IMG/VR virus record: IMGVR_UViG_3300044825_002732
Location: 1 to 46,856 of that record
Length of the DNA: 46,856 nt
From: a virus
Direction: 5' to 3' (one strand)
The notes beneath the pieces were generated by a model that saw nothing but the letters and a program-made list of their open reading frames with translations, had not been told where the DNA came from and did no database searches. This document shows positions 1 through 6,289 of this stretch, one piece after another. Position 1 is the first letter of the stretch. Each line of letters opens with the position of its first letter. Position numbers and translations under genes: made by a program.

Positions 1-64
1 CTCTTTTGAATTTTTGTAGTCGTGCAGAAACCAATCCAATATATTTGGAATCAATCAAATCCAT
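1..64 (-). CDS. gp61: Probable DNA primase (gp61-like), N-terminal 21 codons only
   Basis: Only the first 21 codons are inside the window; the gene runs off the left edge. The N-terminus reads MDLIDSKYIGLVSARLQKFK. From memory this resembles the start of T4-like marine primases, where it precedes a zinc-binding CPxCGDS segment that would lie outside the window. Primase would make RNA primers with the gp41 helicase encoded at 6289-7668. The ATG is 12 bases after the stop of the coiled-coil gene, so the two are probably cotranscribed. The call rests on a short stretch and is tentative; the next few hundred bases to the left would settle it. Confidence 0.5.
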   Translation of the reverse strand, partial: MDLIDSKYIGLVSARLQKFKR

Positions 65-76
65 TATTAAAGAGTT

Positions 77-490
77 TTACTTTGCTCGTTCTATTGTAAC
101 AGGTTGGGTGTCGGGTGTCAATAAGTCCACTACAAGATGTGACTGGGAAATTCCGACTGATATGACAGCAAAGACTCCAACTATAATCCAGCGATATCTT
201 GCAAACTCTTCTATTTTATTTTCTACTTTTTGTATTCTCTCAGATACAGACTGATGTTGATCTTTATTTTCTAATCTTAGTTCTTCAATTACTCTAGCAA
301 TATAATCATCCGATTTATTGCACTGCTCTATTCTTTCTTCATGAACAGCAAGCATCTTACTAATATTTTGACTAGTCTTACCCATTATCTGTATTGCTTC
401 ATCAATCTTTCTCATCATAGTTTCAAATGAAGAAAGACGCTCTTCTAATACTGCGATTTTAGTATCTGCAGAAGTATTTTGATTGAACAT
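77..490 (-). CDS. Coiled-coil protein with C-terminal membrane anchor (XhlA-like layout)
   Basis: A 137-residue protein. Roughly residues 10-95 are heptad-rich (for example KIAVLEERLSSFETMMRKI), predicting a long coiled coil. One hydrophobic segment follows at about residues 100-118 (WIIVGVFAVISVGIS), then a short polar tail. This coiled coil plus single membrane helix resembles small phage lysis accessories such as XhlA, which sit in the inner membrane. That resemblance is architectural only; I recognise no specific family. It is the last complete gene of the left-end late cluster, with a late-type promoter at 550-557 about 60 bases upstream. A lysis role is inference. Confidence 0.6.
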   Translation of the reverse strand: MFNQNTSADTKIAVLEERLSSFETMMRKIDEAIQIMGKTSQNISKMLAVHEERIEQCNKSDDYIARVIEELRLENKDQHQSVSERIQKVENKIEEFARYRWIIVGVFAVISVGISQSHLVVDLLTPDTQPVTIERAK

Positions 491-549
491 TTCTACTTGA
501 AATTAAACTTTTTACTACTGAACAATCATTCCAAGTAGTAGTATAATAT

Positions 550-557
550 TATTTATG
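550..557 (-). promoter_or_regulatory. T4-type late promoter (CATAAATA)
   Basis: The minus strand reads CATAAATA, one base from the T4 late consensus TATAAATA recognised by the gp55 sigma factor. It overlaps the stop codon of the 553-771 gene and lies about 60 bases before the ATG of the coiled-coil gene at 490. Confidence 0.5.
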
Positions 558-771
558 GTTTTGGTTTCATCCACCTTTTACGCGAACCCAGCCCCAAATA
601 GATGTTACGTTTCTTTTTTGGAGAAACTGGTGGAGAATCTGGGGGAAGTCCACTAATTGTTACAGGTTGTCCAGGTTTATTAGTAGAATTAGTTGGTCCT
701 GCACCAGAAGTACTCATTCCCTCTTCACGAAGATTATGAATTATTTGTATTATTCTATCTATTTTTTCCAT
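553..771 (-). CDS. Small conserved phage protein, Pro/Lys-rich C-terminus
   Basis: A 72-residue protein. An N-terminal amphipathic helix (MEKIDRIIQIIHNLREEGMS) is followed by a low-complexity linker, a GLPPDSPP segment near the middle and a basic tail ending KRWMKPKP. I recall similar short proteins (helix, then LPPDSPP, then Lys/Arg-rich end) next to structural genes in T4-like and other myophages, but know no function. It follows the 775-1146 gene after 3 bases, so the two are likely translated from one late transcript. A virion or assembly role is inferred from position only. Confidence 0.65.
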   Translation of the reverse strand: MEKIDRIIQIIHNLREEGMSTSGAGPTNSTNKPGQPVTISGLPPDSPPVSPKKKRNIYLGLGSRKRWMKPKP

Positions 772-774
772 GAA

Positions 775-1146
775 TTAAATTGAATGAAGTTGAGATAAAC
801 AATTGTCATCTGGACAAATATCATTTATTTGAGTTTTTGGATATTCTGGTATTCTATCCAAAAATACTAAAAAACTTTTAATAGAAGGCCATAAATCTCT
901 TTCAAGATTATAAAATAATAAAGGTACGGCAGCATCGTCAAACACATTAAAAAGCACTGTTAAATGATTTAATATCAGGTGTGTTTTTAACACACCTGTA
1001 TTTTTGTATTTTTTCAACAGTCTTTTAATATACTTAATTCTTTTCAAATCATCTTCAAAATCTTCTTTAGTTATAGCCTGAGGATTATTATAAAATTTTA
1101 TAGCAAATAACAAATAATTGTCTTCATTCAATTCATCAAATCTCAT
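775..1146 (-). CDS. Conserved myophage protein of unknown function (MRFDEL family)
   Basis: A 123-residue, mostly helical protein starting MRFDELNEDNYLLFAIKFYN. I recall it as a widely conserved myophage family with the pattern LLFAIKFY, a basic patch near residue 40 and a hydrophobic middle (HLILNHLTVLFNVFDD). It has a CPDDNC cysteine pair near the C-terminus. No enzymatic motif is visible. It lies 9 bases after the 1156-1917 virion gene, and the cluster is probably read from the late promoter at 1949-1956. A structural or assembly role is likely from context, not demonstrated. Confidence 0.65.
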   Translation of the reverse strand: MRFDELNEDNYLLFAIKFYNNPQAITKEDFEDDLKRIKYIKRLLKKYKNTGVLKTHLILNHLTVLFNVFDDAAVPLLFYNLERDLWPSIKSFLVFLDRIPEYPKTQINDICPDDNCLSQLHSI

Positions 1147-1155
1147 AAGTTACTA

Positions 1156-1917
1156 TCATGCATCTAGAAAAAAGGTATCATCTGGAGCATCAGTAGTGGT
1201 ATCAATTCCACCAGCAACTAATACTTCACTCTTAACTCTTAAATTACCATGACAATCAATATAAGTCATGATTCCAACCCATCCACTATGAGCAACAGCA
1301 TACTTTGTAGTGTCAGCAACGCCAACTTCATTAGCATCTACACCAAATACATCTCTAAAATATCCACCTGTCTTTCTTCTAAATTGGATAGTGTCGCCAG
1401 TAGAAATTCCTACAGAAATTGTTGATGCAAGACTTACTGTAGTTGCACCAATTGTTGAAATGACAAGTTCATTTCCACCATTTACAATTGCATCACCTAC
1501 GATTACATCCTTAGTTGCAACAACAACTGGAACAACATTAGTGCCAACACCAGCAGTAGTAGTTGCAGTTGCAGTTACTCCAAAATTCTTAAAGGTTGCA
1601 ACAGCGTCATTTTTATTATTAAAAGTGCTGTCAAATAGAGTATAAATTGGTTGCTGATTGATATAATATGGTACTGAAGGAATTGTTGCAATTCCAGAAA
1701 TAAAACTTCCAGTGTCGGCAATAGAAATGGTTGAAGATGTATATGCAGTTATAACTGCTTGGCCGTAAGTTCCACCAGTTCCAACAGTTATAATATCACC
1801 AGTATTAATGCCAGCGGTGGTAAATGTGGTGCCAGTACCATTTACTGTTTTAGTTCCAAAGTTTACTGAAACAGTACCATCAGAATAAACTAAATCTTTA
1901 GTGCCCCAAAGAGACAT
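1156..1917 (-). CDS. Beta-rich virion structural protein
   Basis: A 253-residue protein starting MSLWGTKDLVYSDGTVSVNF. It is very rich in Thr, Val, Gly and Ile, with short alternating strands and many turns, as in phage fibre, decoration or tail beta proteins. There is no signal peptide or catalytic motif. The C-terminal part (GYFRDVFGVDANEVGVADTT onward) looks like a separate globular domain. I recall homologues starting MSLWG in T4-like cyanophage virions, but cannot give a T4 counterpart. It is preceded by a terminator fused to a perfect TATAAATA late promoter (1949-1985), fitting strong late expression. Confidence 0.7.
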   Translation of the reverse strand: MSLWGTKDLVYSDGTVSVNFGTKTVNGTGTTFTTAGINTGDIITVGTGGTYGQAVITAYTSSTISIADTGSFISGIATIPSVPYYINQQPIYTLFDSTFNNKNDAVATFKNFGVTATATTTAGVGTNVVPVVVATKDVIVGDAIVNGGNELVISTIGATTVSLASTISVGISTGDTIQFRRKTGGYFRDVFGVDANEVGVADTTKYAVAHSGWVGIMTYIDCHGNLRVKSEVLVAGGIDTTTDAPDDTFFLDA

Positions 1918-1948
1918 GTTTCTTTACCCTTAATTTCTAGTATATTGA

Positions 1949-1956
1949 TATTTATA
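1949..1956 (-). promoter_or_regulatory. T4-type late promoter (TATAAATA)
   Basis: Perfect TATAAATA on the minus strand, 32 bases before the ATG at 1917. Its first T is also the last base of the U-tract of the terminator at 1956-1985, so termination of the upstream gene and initiation of this one share DNA. Confidence 0.75.
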
Positions 1957-1985
1957 AAAAAAGGAGACCTTAAGTTTGGTCTCCT
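1956..1985 (-). terminator. Rho-independent terminator
   Basis: On the minus strand AGGAGACC, an 8-base loop and GGTCTCCT form a perfect 8-bp stem followed by seven T residues. It ends the transcript of the 2008-2193 gene and merges into the late promoter at 1949-1956. Confidence 0.85.
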
Positions 1986-2007
1986 AATGTTTTATTTACT
2001 TTAGATT

Positions 2008-2193
2008 TCAAGGAGTTAGATCTTTTGCACCCTTATCCTTCAGTTTACCCTGAAGTTGAAGAAGAACAAATGAAACGATTCCGTTTGATTTAAATTTTGG
2101 ATTTGCACCAAGAGTCTCTGAAATCGCAAATAAAACTGTTGCAATTAAAGCTTCATTTGCCTTAGCCCAAGCGAGCAATGCTGCGACAGACAT
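2008..2193 (-). CDS. Small hydrophobic protein, possible holin-type membrane protein
   Basis: A 61-residue protein starting MSVAALLAWAKANEALIATV. Residues 13-30 form a hydrophobic stretch (ALIATVLFAISETLGANP) that could cross the membrane once. A second, weaker apolar segment lies around FVLLQLQGKL, and the tail is basic. I recall similar ~60-residue proteins in cyanophage structural regions. A holin-like role is possible from size and hydrophobicity but has no direct support. The gene has its own control unit: AATAAATA about 31 bases upstream, a near-perfect GGAGGT ribosome binding site, and the terminator at 1956-1985. That suggests abundant late expression. Confidence 0.65.
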   Translation of the reverse strand: MSVAALLAWAKANEALIATVLFAISETLGANPKFKSNGIVSFVLLQLQGKLKDKGAKDLTP

Positions 2194-2223
2194 AATGACC
2201 TCCGTATGAAGAGTATCTTATGT

Positions 2224-2231
2224 TATTTATT
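2224..2231 (-). promoter_or_regulatory. T4-type late promoter (AATAAATA)
   Basis: AATAAATA on the minus strand, about 31 bases before the ATG at 2193. It is followed by a strong ribosome binding site (GGAGGT, 5 bases before the ATG). Confidence 0.6.
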
Positions 2232-2236
2232 ATTTT

Positions 2237-3769
2237 TTATCTTAGATTTGAATTTCTTTCTCTTGCAGATAATGAAGGATGATCTTCATCTCTTTCTCTT
2301 TCTTGTCTCTGTTTTGACTGCTGCTTTCTAACTGGTTTCATTTTCTGTTTTTCTAAATCAGAATCACTACTCATGAACTGTTTATTTGCAAATCTCTGGG
2401 CGCGATCTGCTCCTTCTTTATCACCCTTTGCTCTTCTTCTCATAGCAAGTTTTTGAGCAGAGTATCCAAGTTTTGTTTCATCAATAAGTTCACCTTCTGG
2501 TTCATAATCCATTTTTAATCCCATAGAACGAAACTTATTTTTTACCATATTCACTTTAGTAGGAATAGATCTTGGATCATCACTATTCATTTTAGAAGAA
2601 TTTGTTTTTTCTTTTTCACCACATTCACAGTCAGTTCCTTCTTTCATTGCTTGCTTACGAATAGTGGCAAAATAAACTTGCTCTCCTTTTTTATCACCGT
2701 ATTCTTTTTTCATTGATGCCTTCATTTCAGAAGGATCATATTTTGCCTTTAATTTTTTTTCTTTCTTTTTTTCAGATTTGGTCATCTTTTTTTCTTGAAG
2801 CATTCCAAGAAATTTTGAGTAACCAGTTTCAGAAATTAGTTCACCATCAAGTTCATTATGAGATAAAATACTATTTGATGGATTTACAACAATTTTATTT
2901 TTTACTTTTGGTGGAAGAATATCAATTTGATTTTGATTTGCATCTGGATTAAGTGATTGGGAACTATCAACTTGAGGTAAATTTGCTGTCGCTGAAATTT
3001 CCCCTAGAAAAAAATTTTCTTTTACACTTGAAGTATCTTTACCATCAGGAATTCCTCCCCTTTTACGCTGAATAGCATTATGTACAGATCCACGATATTC
3101 TTTTGCGCCAGACTCTATCTTACCATCACCATCATAATCTTTTTTTGCTCTTTTACCTAATACTTCAGCAGTCTTTTCACCTTTTGTTCTTTCACCTTCA
3201 TATGGAGTACCATATTCGGTCATTTCAACTTCAAGTCCCTTTGCTCTAAGTTGACTAATTTTTTCACGAGTTGCATATCTTACATAAGTAACTTTACTTT
3301 GCTTATCAGTTACTCTAACTTTATATTTCTTATATTCTGGTGTAGATACAGATGATTCCCCTAATTCTAATTTAAGTTGATCAATATCTACAGTTTCGTT
3401 CTTTTTTTCAACAAATACTTTAAATAAAGCATTTGCCATTGCATCAGAAGCAGATCTCTTCATGTCCATTTTAAAATCTTCTGCCTGCATTCCACCACCT
3501 TTACCAAATAATTTATTTCTAACTTCAGTTTTTTCTGCTTCACTCATTGAACTATTCTGCACATATTGTGAATATGCAGTGCGAAGGGGAAGATTCTCCC
3601 TTCTTGCACGATAACGAATATCATATACAGCTTGTCTTACTCTTTCTTCGGGAGATTTTTCACCTTTTTCTTTATCTTTACCAGCATCAGCACCAGGTTT
3701 TGACTGAGCAGATAATTTTGCCTGTGGATGTTTTCTTGCAGGAAGATCTTCAGCAATATGCTTTTTCAT
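2237..3769 (-). CDS. Multi-module internal/virion protein with EF-hand-like loop
   Basis: A 510-residue, very hydrophilic, Lys/Glu-rich protein built from separate modules. The N-terminus MKKHIAEDLP carries an I-A-E site like those cut by the T4 prohead protease. A helical module follows at about 41-90 (VYDIRYRARRENLPLRTAYS). Residues 211-224 hold DYDGDGKIESGAKE, a DxDxDG calcium-loop-like motif without an acidic residue at loop position 12. Residues ~345-390 contain MKASMKKEYGDKKGEQVYFA. Around 430 is YEPEGELIDE, shared with the composite protein at 43532-45508. The ATG is 9 bases after the nucleotidyltransferase gene. A packaged or capsid-associated role is inferred; no T4 homologue is recognised. 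Confidence 0.65.
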   Translation of the reverse strand: MKKHIAEDLPARKHPQAKLSAQSKPGADAGKDKEKGEKSPEERVRQAVYDIRYRARRENLPLRTAYSQYVQNSSMSEAEKTEVRNKLFGKGGGMQAEDFKMDMKRSASDAMANALFKVFVEKKNETVDIDQLKLELGESSVSTPEYKKYKVRVTDKQSKVTYVRYATREKISQLRAKGLEVEMTEYGTPYEGERTKGEKTAEVLGKRAKKDYDGDGKIESGAKEYRGSVHNAIQRKRGGIPDGKDTSSVKENFFLGEISATANLPQVDSSQSLNPDANQNQIDILPPKVKNKIVVNPSNSILSHNELDGELISETGYSKFLGMLQEKKMTKSEKKKEKKLKAKYDPSEMKASMKKEYGDKKGEQVYFATIRKQAMKEGTDCECGEKEKTNSSKMNSDDPRSIPTKVNMVKNKFRSMGLKMDYEPEGELIDETKLGYSAQKLAMRRRAKGDKEGADRAQRFANKQFMSSDSDLEKQKMKPVRKQQSKQRQERERDEDHPSLSARERNSNLR

Positions 3770-3778
3770 GAGAAGAAT

Positions 3779-5116
3779 TTAACGTTTTACTTTTTTCCTA
3801 TTTGTATTTATCAAATTTATACCATAAGGTTTTCCACCTGGTTGAATATTTTTAGCACCAGTTCCAACTGCACCTGGAGTCATCATTGCAGCATATTTAA
3901 AAAACCCAGTAGTTCCAATTAAAGTATTTGGTTTTCCAGGCATTCTCATTATTCGTGACACTTCTTTTTCAGAATAAGATTCTTTAACATCTTTAATCCA
4001 TGATTTAAACATCATGCCATTTTCTGTAACGCAGATTAAATAATTTGTACCCCTACGAATAATACGACCTATTAATCCAGTATTAAGATTTTCAACAAAC
4101 TGACCTACTTTAAAAATATTCTCATCTATATAATTTTCTCTTAAAGATTTTTGATCAAATTTTGGAGCAACTTCCCAAGTATTGTAACCTTCTTGTTGAA
4201 TTTCTTGTATTCCCATTCCCTGCCTAACTAAATCAAACAATTCAAGTGCTTGTTTAGTTCTGATTTCTTTAGGAAGACCTGCACGAAATGTCATAAAATC
4301 CCCTTCAGCAGCAGCAAGTCTAAGTCTTGATGCTGAGACTCCTTCTACACCCTTATTACTGTCAGGATCCCTATCACCAGATGAAATTACATCAATTATA
4401 TCAAACTGATATAATTGACCATTATAATCATTAGATAGTCTTTCAAATTCTTTAACTCTATCTGCACCACCAACAATTCTCACATTAGCATATCCATCAT
4501 TATGCGCTTTTTTAAGAACATCAAAAATTGTTTTATAGTTTGGATCGTTAACAATTCGTTCACTATGATCAGGGAACAATTTTCTCATGTATGAAATTTT
4601 TGTATCAGGATCTAAAGGATTTTTCTTTTTATCTTGACTACGTGAGGGTACAATTATATAATCTCCACCATCTTCCATTGAAGACATTGCAGCAGTATCC
4701 ATTAATTGTTGATGTCCTATTGTTGGAGGATTAAATCTTCCAAATGCAATGGTAAGAGTTCCTTTAGTTTTTGGAATAGGAAGATATTGTAATGAAGATG
4801 GTTCTTGTTCAAATTGCTGTTCCGGTGCTGGTTGCTGATCAACGGGAATTTGATCTTGAGAAATTTGTTGTTCAGGTGCGTTACTTGCTACAGAACCTAA
4901 AGGAATATTTTTCTCAAATTCAGATTGCTTTGAGTCCCTACCACCAATGACTTGTCGTTTGTTGTAGAACTTAAGTTCAGATCCCACTGTTTTTGCTTCA
5001 AATTCACCAGTAGCCCTATTATACCACCCACCATGCCCATCGCCAACCAGTCCAAGACGCTTTGCCTGAACTGATGCTGAGGTTGCTTCTGAAATAAATT
5101 GAATAAAACTTTTCAT
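3779..5116 (-). CDS. Nucleotidyltransferase (NMN adenylyltransferase-like) with capsid-targeting N-terminus
   Basis: A 445-residue, three-part protein. Residues 1-10, MKSFIQFISE, closely match the T4 capsid-targeting sequence MKTYQEFIAE and end in an I-x-E protease site. After a conserved-looking module (RLGLVGDGHGGWYNRATGEF, 21-40) and a Gln/Pro linker, residues 119-270 are a cytidylyltransferase-like fold. This has GRFNPPTIGH at 126-135 (a TxGH variant of HxGH) and SASRLR at 261-266 in place of the ISSTxxR motif. Residues ~330-385 are a small beta domain (KVGQFVENLNTGLIGRIIRR). The family transfers nucleotidyl groups, for example NMN to NAD. I infer a virion-packaged enzyme; its substrate is unknown. 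Confidence 0.7.
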   Translation of the reverse strand: MKSFIQFISEATSASVQAKRLGLVGDGHGGWYNRATGEFEAKTVGSELKFYNKRQVIGGRDSKQSEFEKNIPLGSVASNAPEQQISQDQIPVDQQPAPEQQFEQEPSSLQYLPIPKTKGTLTIAFGRFNPPTIGHQQLMDTAAMSSMEDGGDYIIVPSRSQDKKKNPLDPDTKISYMRKLFPDHSERIVNDPNYKTIFDVLKKAHNDGYANVRIVGGADRVKEFERLSNDYNGQLYQFDIIDVISSGDRDPDSNKGVEGVSASRLRLAAAEGDFMTFRAGLPKEIRTKQALELFDLVRQGMGIQEIQQEGYNTWEVAPKFDQKSLRENYIDENIFKVGQFVENLNTGLIGRIIRRGTNYLICVTENGMMFKSWIKDVKESYSEKEVSRIMRMPGKPNTLIGTTGFFKYAAMMTPGAVGTGAKNIQPGGKPYGINLINTNRKKVKR

Positions 5117-5168
5117 CCTATACTTTTATATTATTACAGACTTGTGTATTATTAACCTGTTTAATATA

Positions 5169-5176
5169 TATTTATT
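5169..5176 (-). promoter_or_regulatory. T4-type late promoter (AATAAATA)
   Basis: AATAAATA on the minus strand, about 53 bases before the ATG of the nucleotidyltransferase gene and just after the 3' end of the tRNA. It would separate late transcription of the virion genes from the tRNA and replication operon. Confidence 0.55.
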
Positions 5177-5186
5177 CCTTTTATAA

Positions 5187-5257
5187 TGGAGAATACCAGA
5201 GTCGAACTGGTGACTGATGCTTGCAAAGCACCCATTTTACCACTAAACTAATCCCCC
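5187..5257 (-). tRNA. tRNA-Ala (anticodon UGC)
   Basis: All four arms fold over 71 bases: acceptor GGGGGAT/ATTCTCC, D stem GTTT/AAAT, anticodon stem GGTGC/GCATC with loop TTTGCAA (anticodon TGC), and T stem ACCAG/CTGGT with loop TTCGACT. The acceptor has the G3-U70 wobble pair, the main alanine identity element, and the discriminator base is A. CCA is not encoded. The host enzyme would have to add it. It decodes GCA and GCG; GCA appears common in the virion genes here. It lies between the HExxH gene and the nucleotidyltransferase gene. Confidence 0.95.
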
Positions 5258-5273
5258 AATAAAAAGAATTATA

Positions 5274-5681
5274 TCACCTAATGGGCATTAGGTCAAATAA
5301 TTCTGGATGTAGATAACCATACTTTCTCATGATTTCACCTGCTTTTGCATTTGCCTGGTTTTCAGTTACACTTCCAGCACTACGGGATTTGTGAGAAAGA
5401 CCCTTTTCCATGTGTTGCTTATAATGAATATATTCATGAGCAAGGGTTCTTAAAATATCCATCGGGTGGCGATTAATAATACTTAAATGTATTACATTTT
5501 CTTTTGAAATTTCACCAAACGAGGCAATTGTTTTAGCAAAATTAGCATCGTCAATAAGAATGACTGGAATATCATAAGTAAGGCGAAGTTCTCTTTTTAA
5601 AAAAATTTGAAACCTTTTAAGTAAGGAATCAAATTGAATTCTTGTAGTTGGTCTTCCTTTTCCTTTTCCAATCAAAGACAT
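5274..5681 (-). CDS. HExxH zinc metallopeptidase-like protein
   Basis: A 135-residue protein with HEYIH at 82-86 inside a predicted helix (LRTLAHEYIHYKQH), the zinc-binding motif of zincin metallopeptidases. Possible third ligands are E107 and E116 in TENQANAKAGEIMRKYG. The short length resembles minimal phage metallopeptidase domains rather than a secreted protease; no signal peptide is seen. It is the last protein gene before tRNA-Ala and follows the 5694-5876 gene by 12 bases, so it is probably the tail of the replication operon. Substrate unknown; proteolytic activity is inferred from the motif. Confidence 0.7.
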   Translation of the reverse strand: MSLIGKGKGRPTTRIQFDSLLKRFQIFLKRELRLTYDIPVILIDDANFAKTIASFGEISKENVIHLSIINRHPMDILRTLAHEYIHYKQHMEKGLSHKSRSAGSVTENQANAKAGEIMRKYGYLHPELFDLMPIR

Positions 5682-5693
5682 TTTTGAAATTAT

Positions 5694-5876
5694 TTATTCT
5701 GGATCAATAGCACATGCAATTTTATCATCAATGTCATAGATTACTTCACGAATATCATTAATTCTTTGAGAAGGAAATTGATAACTATGATTCTTTTGAT
5801 GTTCAAAAAGAACTTGTCGAATTGCAGCAGCAGAACGAACGTCCATTTTAATTGTTACTTGTTTTTCTTTAGTCAT
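5694..5876 (-). CDS. Small conserved phage protein of unknown function
   Basis: A 60-residue protein starting MTKEKQVTIKMDVRSAAAIR. The middle (AIRQVLFEHQKNH) is predicted helical and the C-terminus is acidic. I recall similar short proteins next to mazG in cyanophage genomes, with no assigned function. Its start overlaps the mazG stop by four bases (ATGA), so translation is probably coupled. No catalytic or binding motif can be seen. Confidence 0.65.
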   Translation of the reverse strand: MTKEKQVTIKMDVRSAAAIRQVLFEHQKNHSYQFPSQRINDIREVIYDIDDKIACAIDPE

Positions 5877-6289
5877 CGGTCGTCAGCAGCGCGGTTTTCG
5901 GAGAAATAAACATCAAAAGCACCCTCAGGATAACGCTTTAAAAGTTTTTGAACATTACGAGCAACTACATCATCAATAGATACTTCAAGTGCCATACAAG
6001 CTTGAGCAACATACCACATAATGTCACCCAGTTCGATAATCATATGCTCCCGATTATCTTCATTGAAGGGTTTGCCTTGAAAAATCATTTTCTTCACGAT
6101 TTCCATAAACTCACCACCTTCAGCATTAATACCAACAGCAGCAGTCAGGAGACGCTCAATATTGGCACCTTTCTCATCAAGAGCAACAAGACGATCAGAT
6201 AGAGAAAGAAAGTCTTTGGATGCATCAGAAGTTACAGCATCCACAAACTCAGCATACTTATCAAAATCAATGTGTTTTACATTTTCCAT
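5873..6289 (-). CDS. mazG: MazG-like nucleotide pyrophosphohydrolase
   Basis: A 138-residue all-helical protein with the MazG metal-binding signature: E57xxE60 in INAEGGEFMEIV and E86xxD89 in IIELGDIMWYV. MazG enzymes hydrolyse nucleoside triphosphates to monophosphate and pyrophosphate using magnesium. Cyanophage versions were first proposed to lower host ppGpp and later reported to prefer deoxynucleotides. A nucleotide-recycling role fits its place between the replicative helicase and small operon genes. Length agrees with single-domain phage MazG. The stop of gp41 overlaps its ATG by one base. Confidence 0.9.
   Translation of the reverse strand: MENVKHIDFDKYAEFVDAVTSDASKDFLSLSDRLVALDEKGANIERLLTAAVGINAEGGEFMEIVKKMIFQGKPFNEDNREHMIIELGDIMWYVAQACMALEVSIDDVVARNVQKLLKRYPEGAFDVYFSENRAADDR

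Noticed and set aside
1310-1645. Open frames on the plus strand, here and at many other places (for example 19672-20574, 22166-22756, 23758-24519)
   Set aside because: They lie opposite well-supported minus-strand genes, lack ribosome binding sites and family features, and reflect codon bias or low-complexity coding DNA.
5691-5698. AATAAATA late-promoter match before the HExxH gene
   Set aside because: It is only 10 bases from the ATG, leaving no room for a leader and ribosome binding site.
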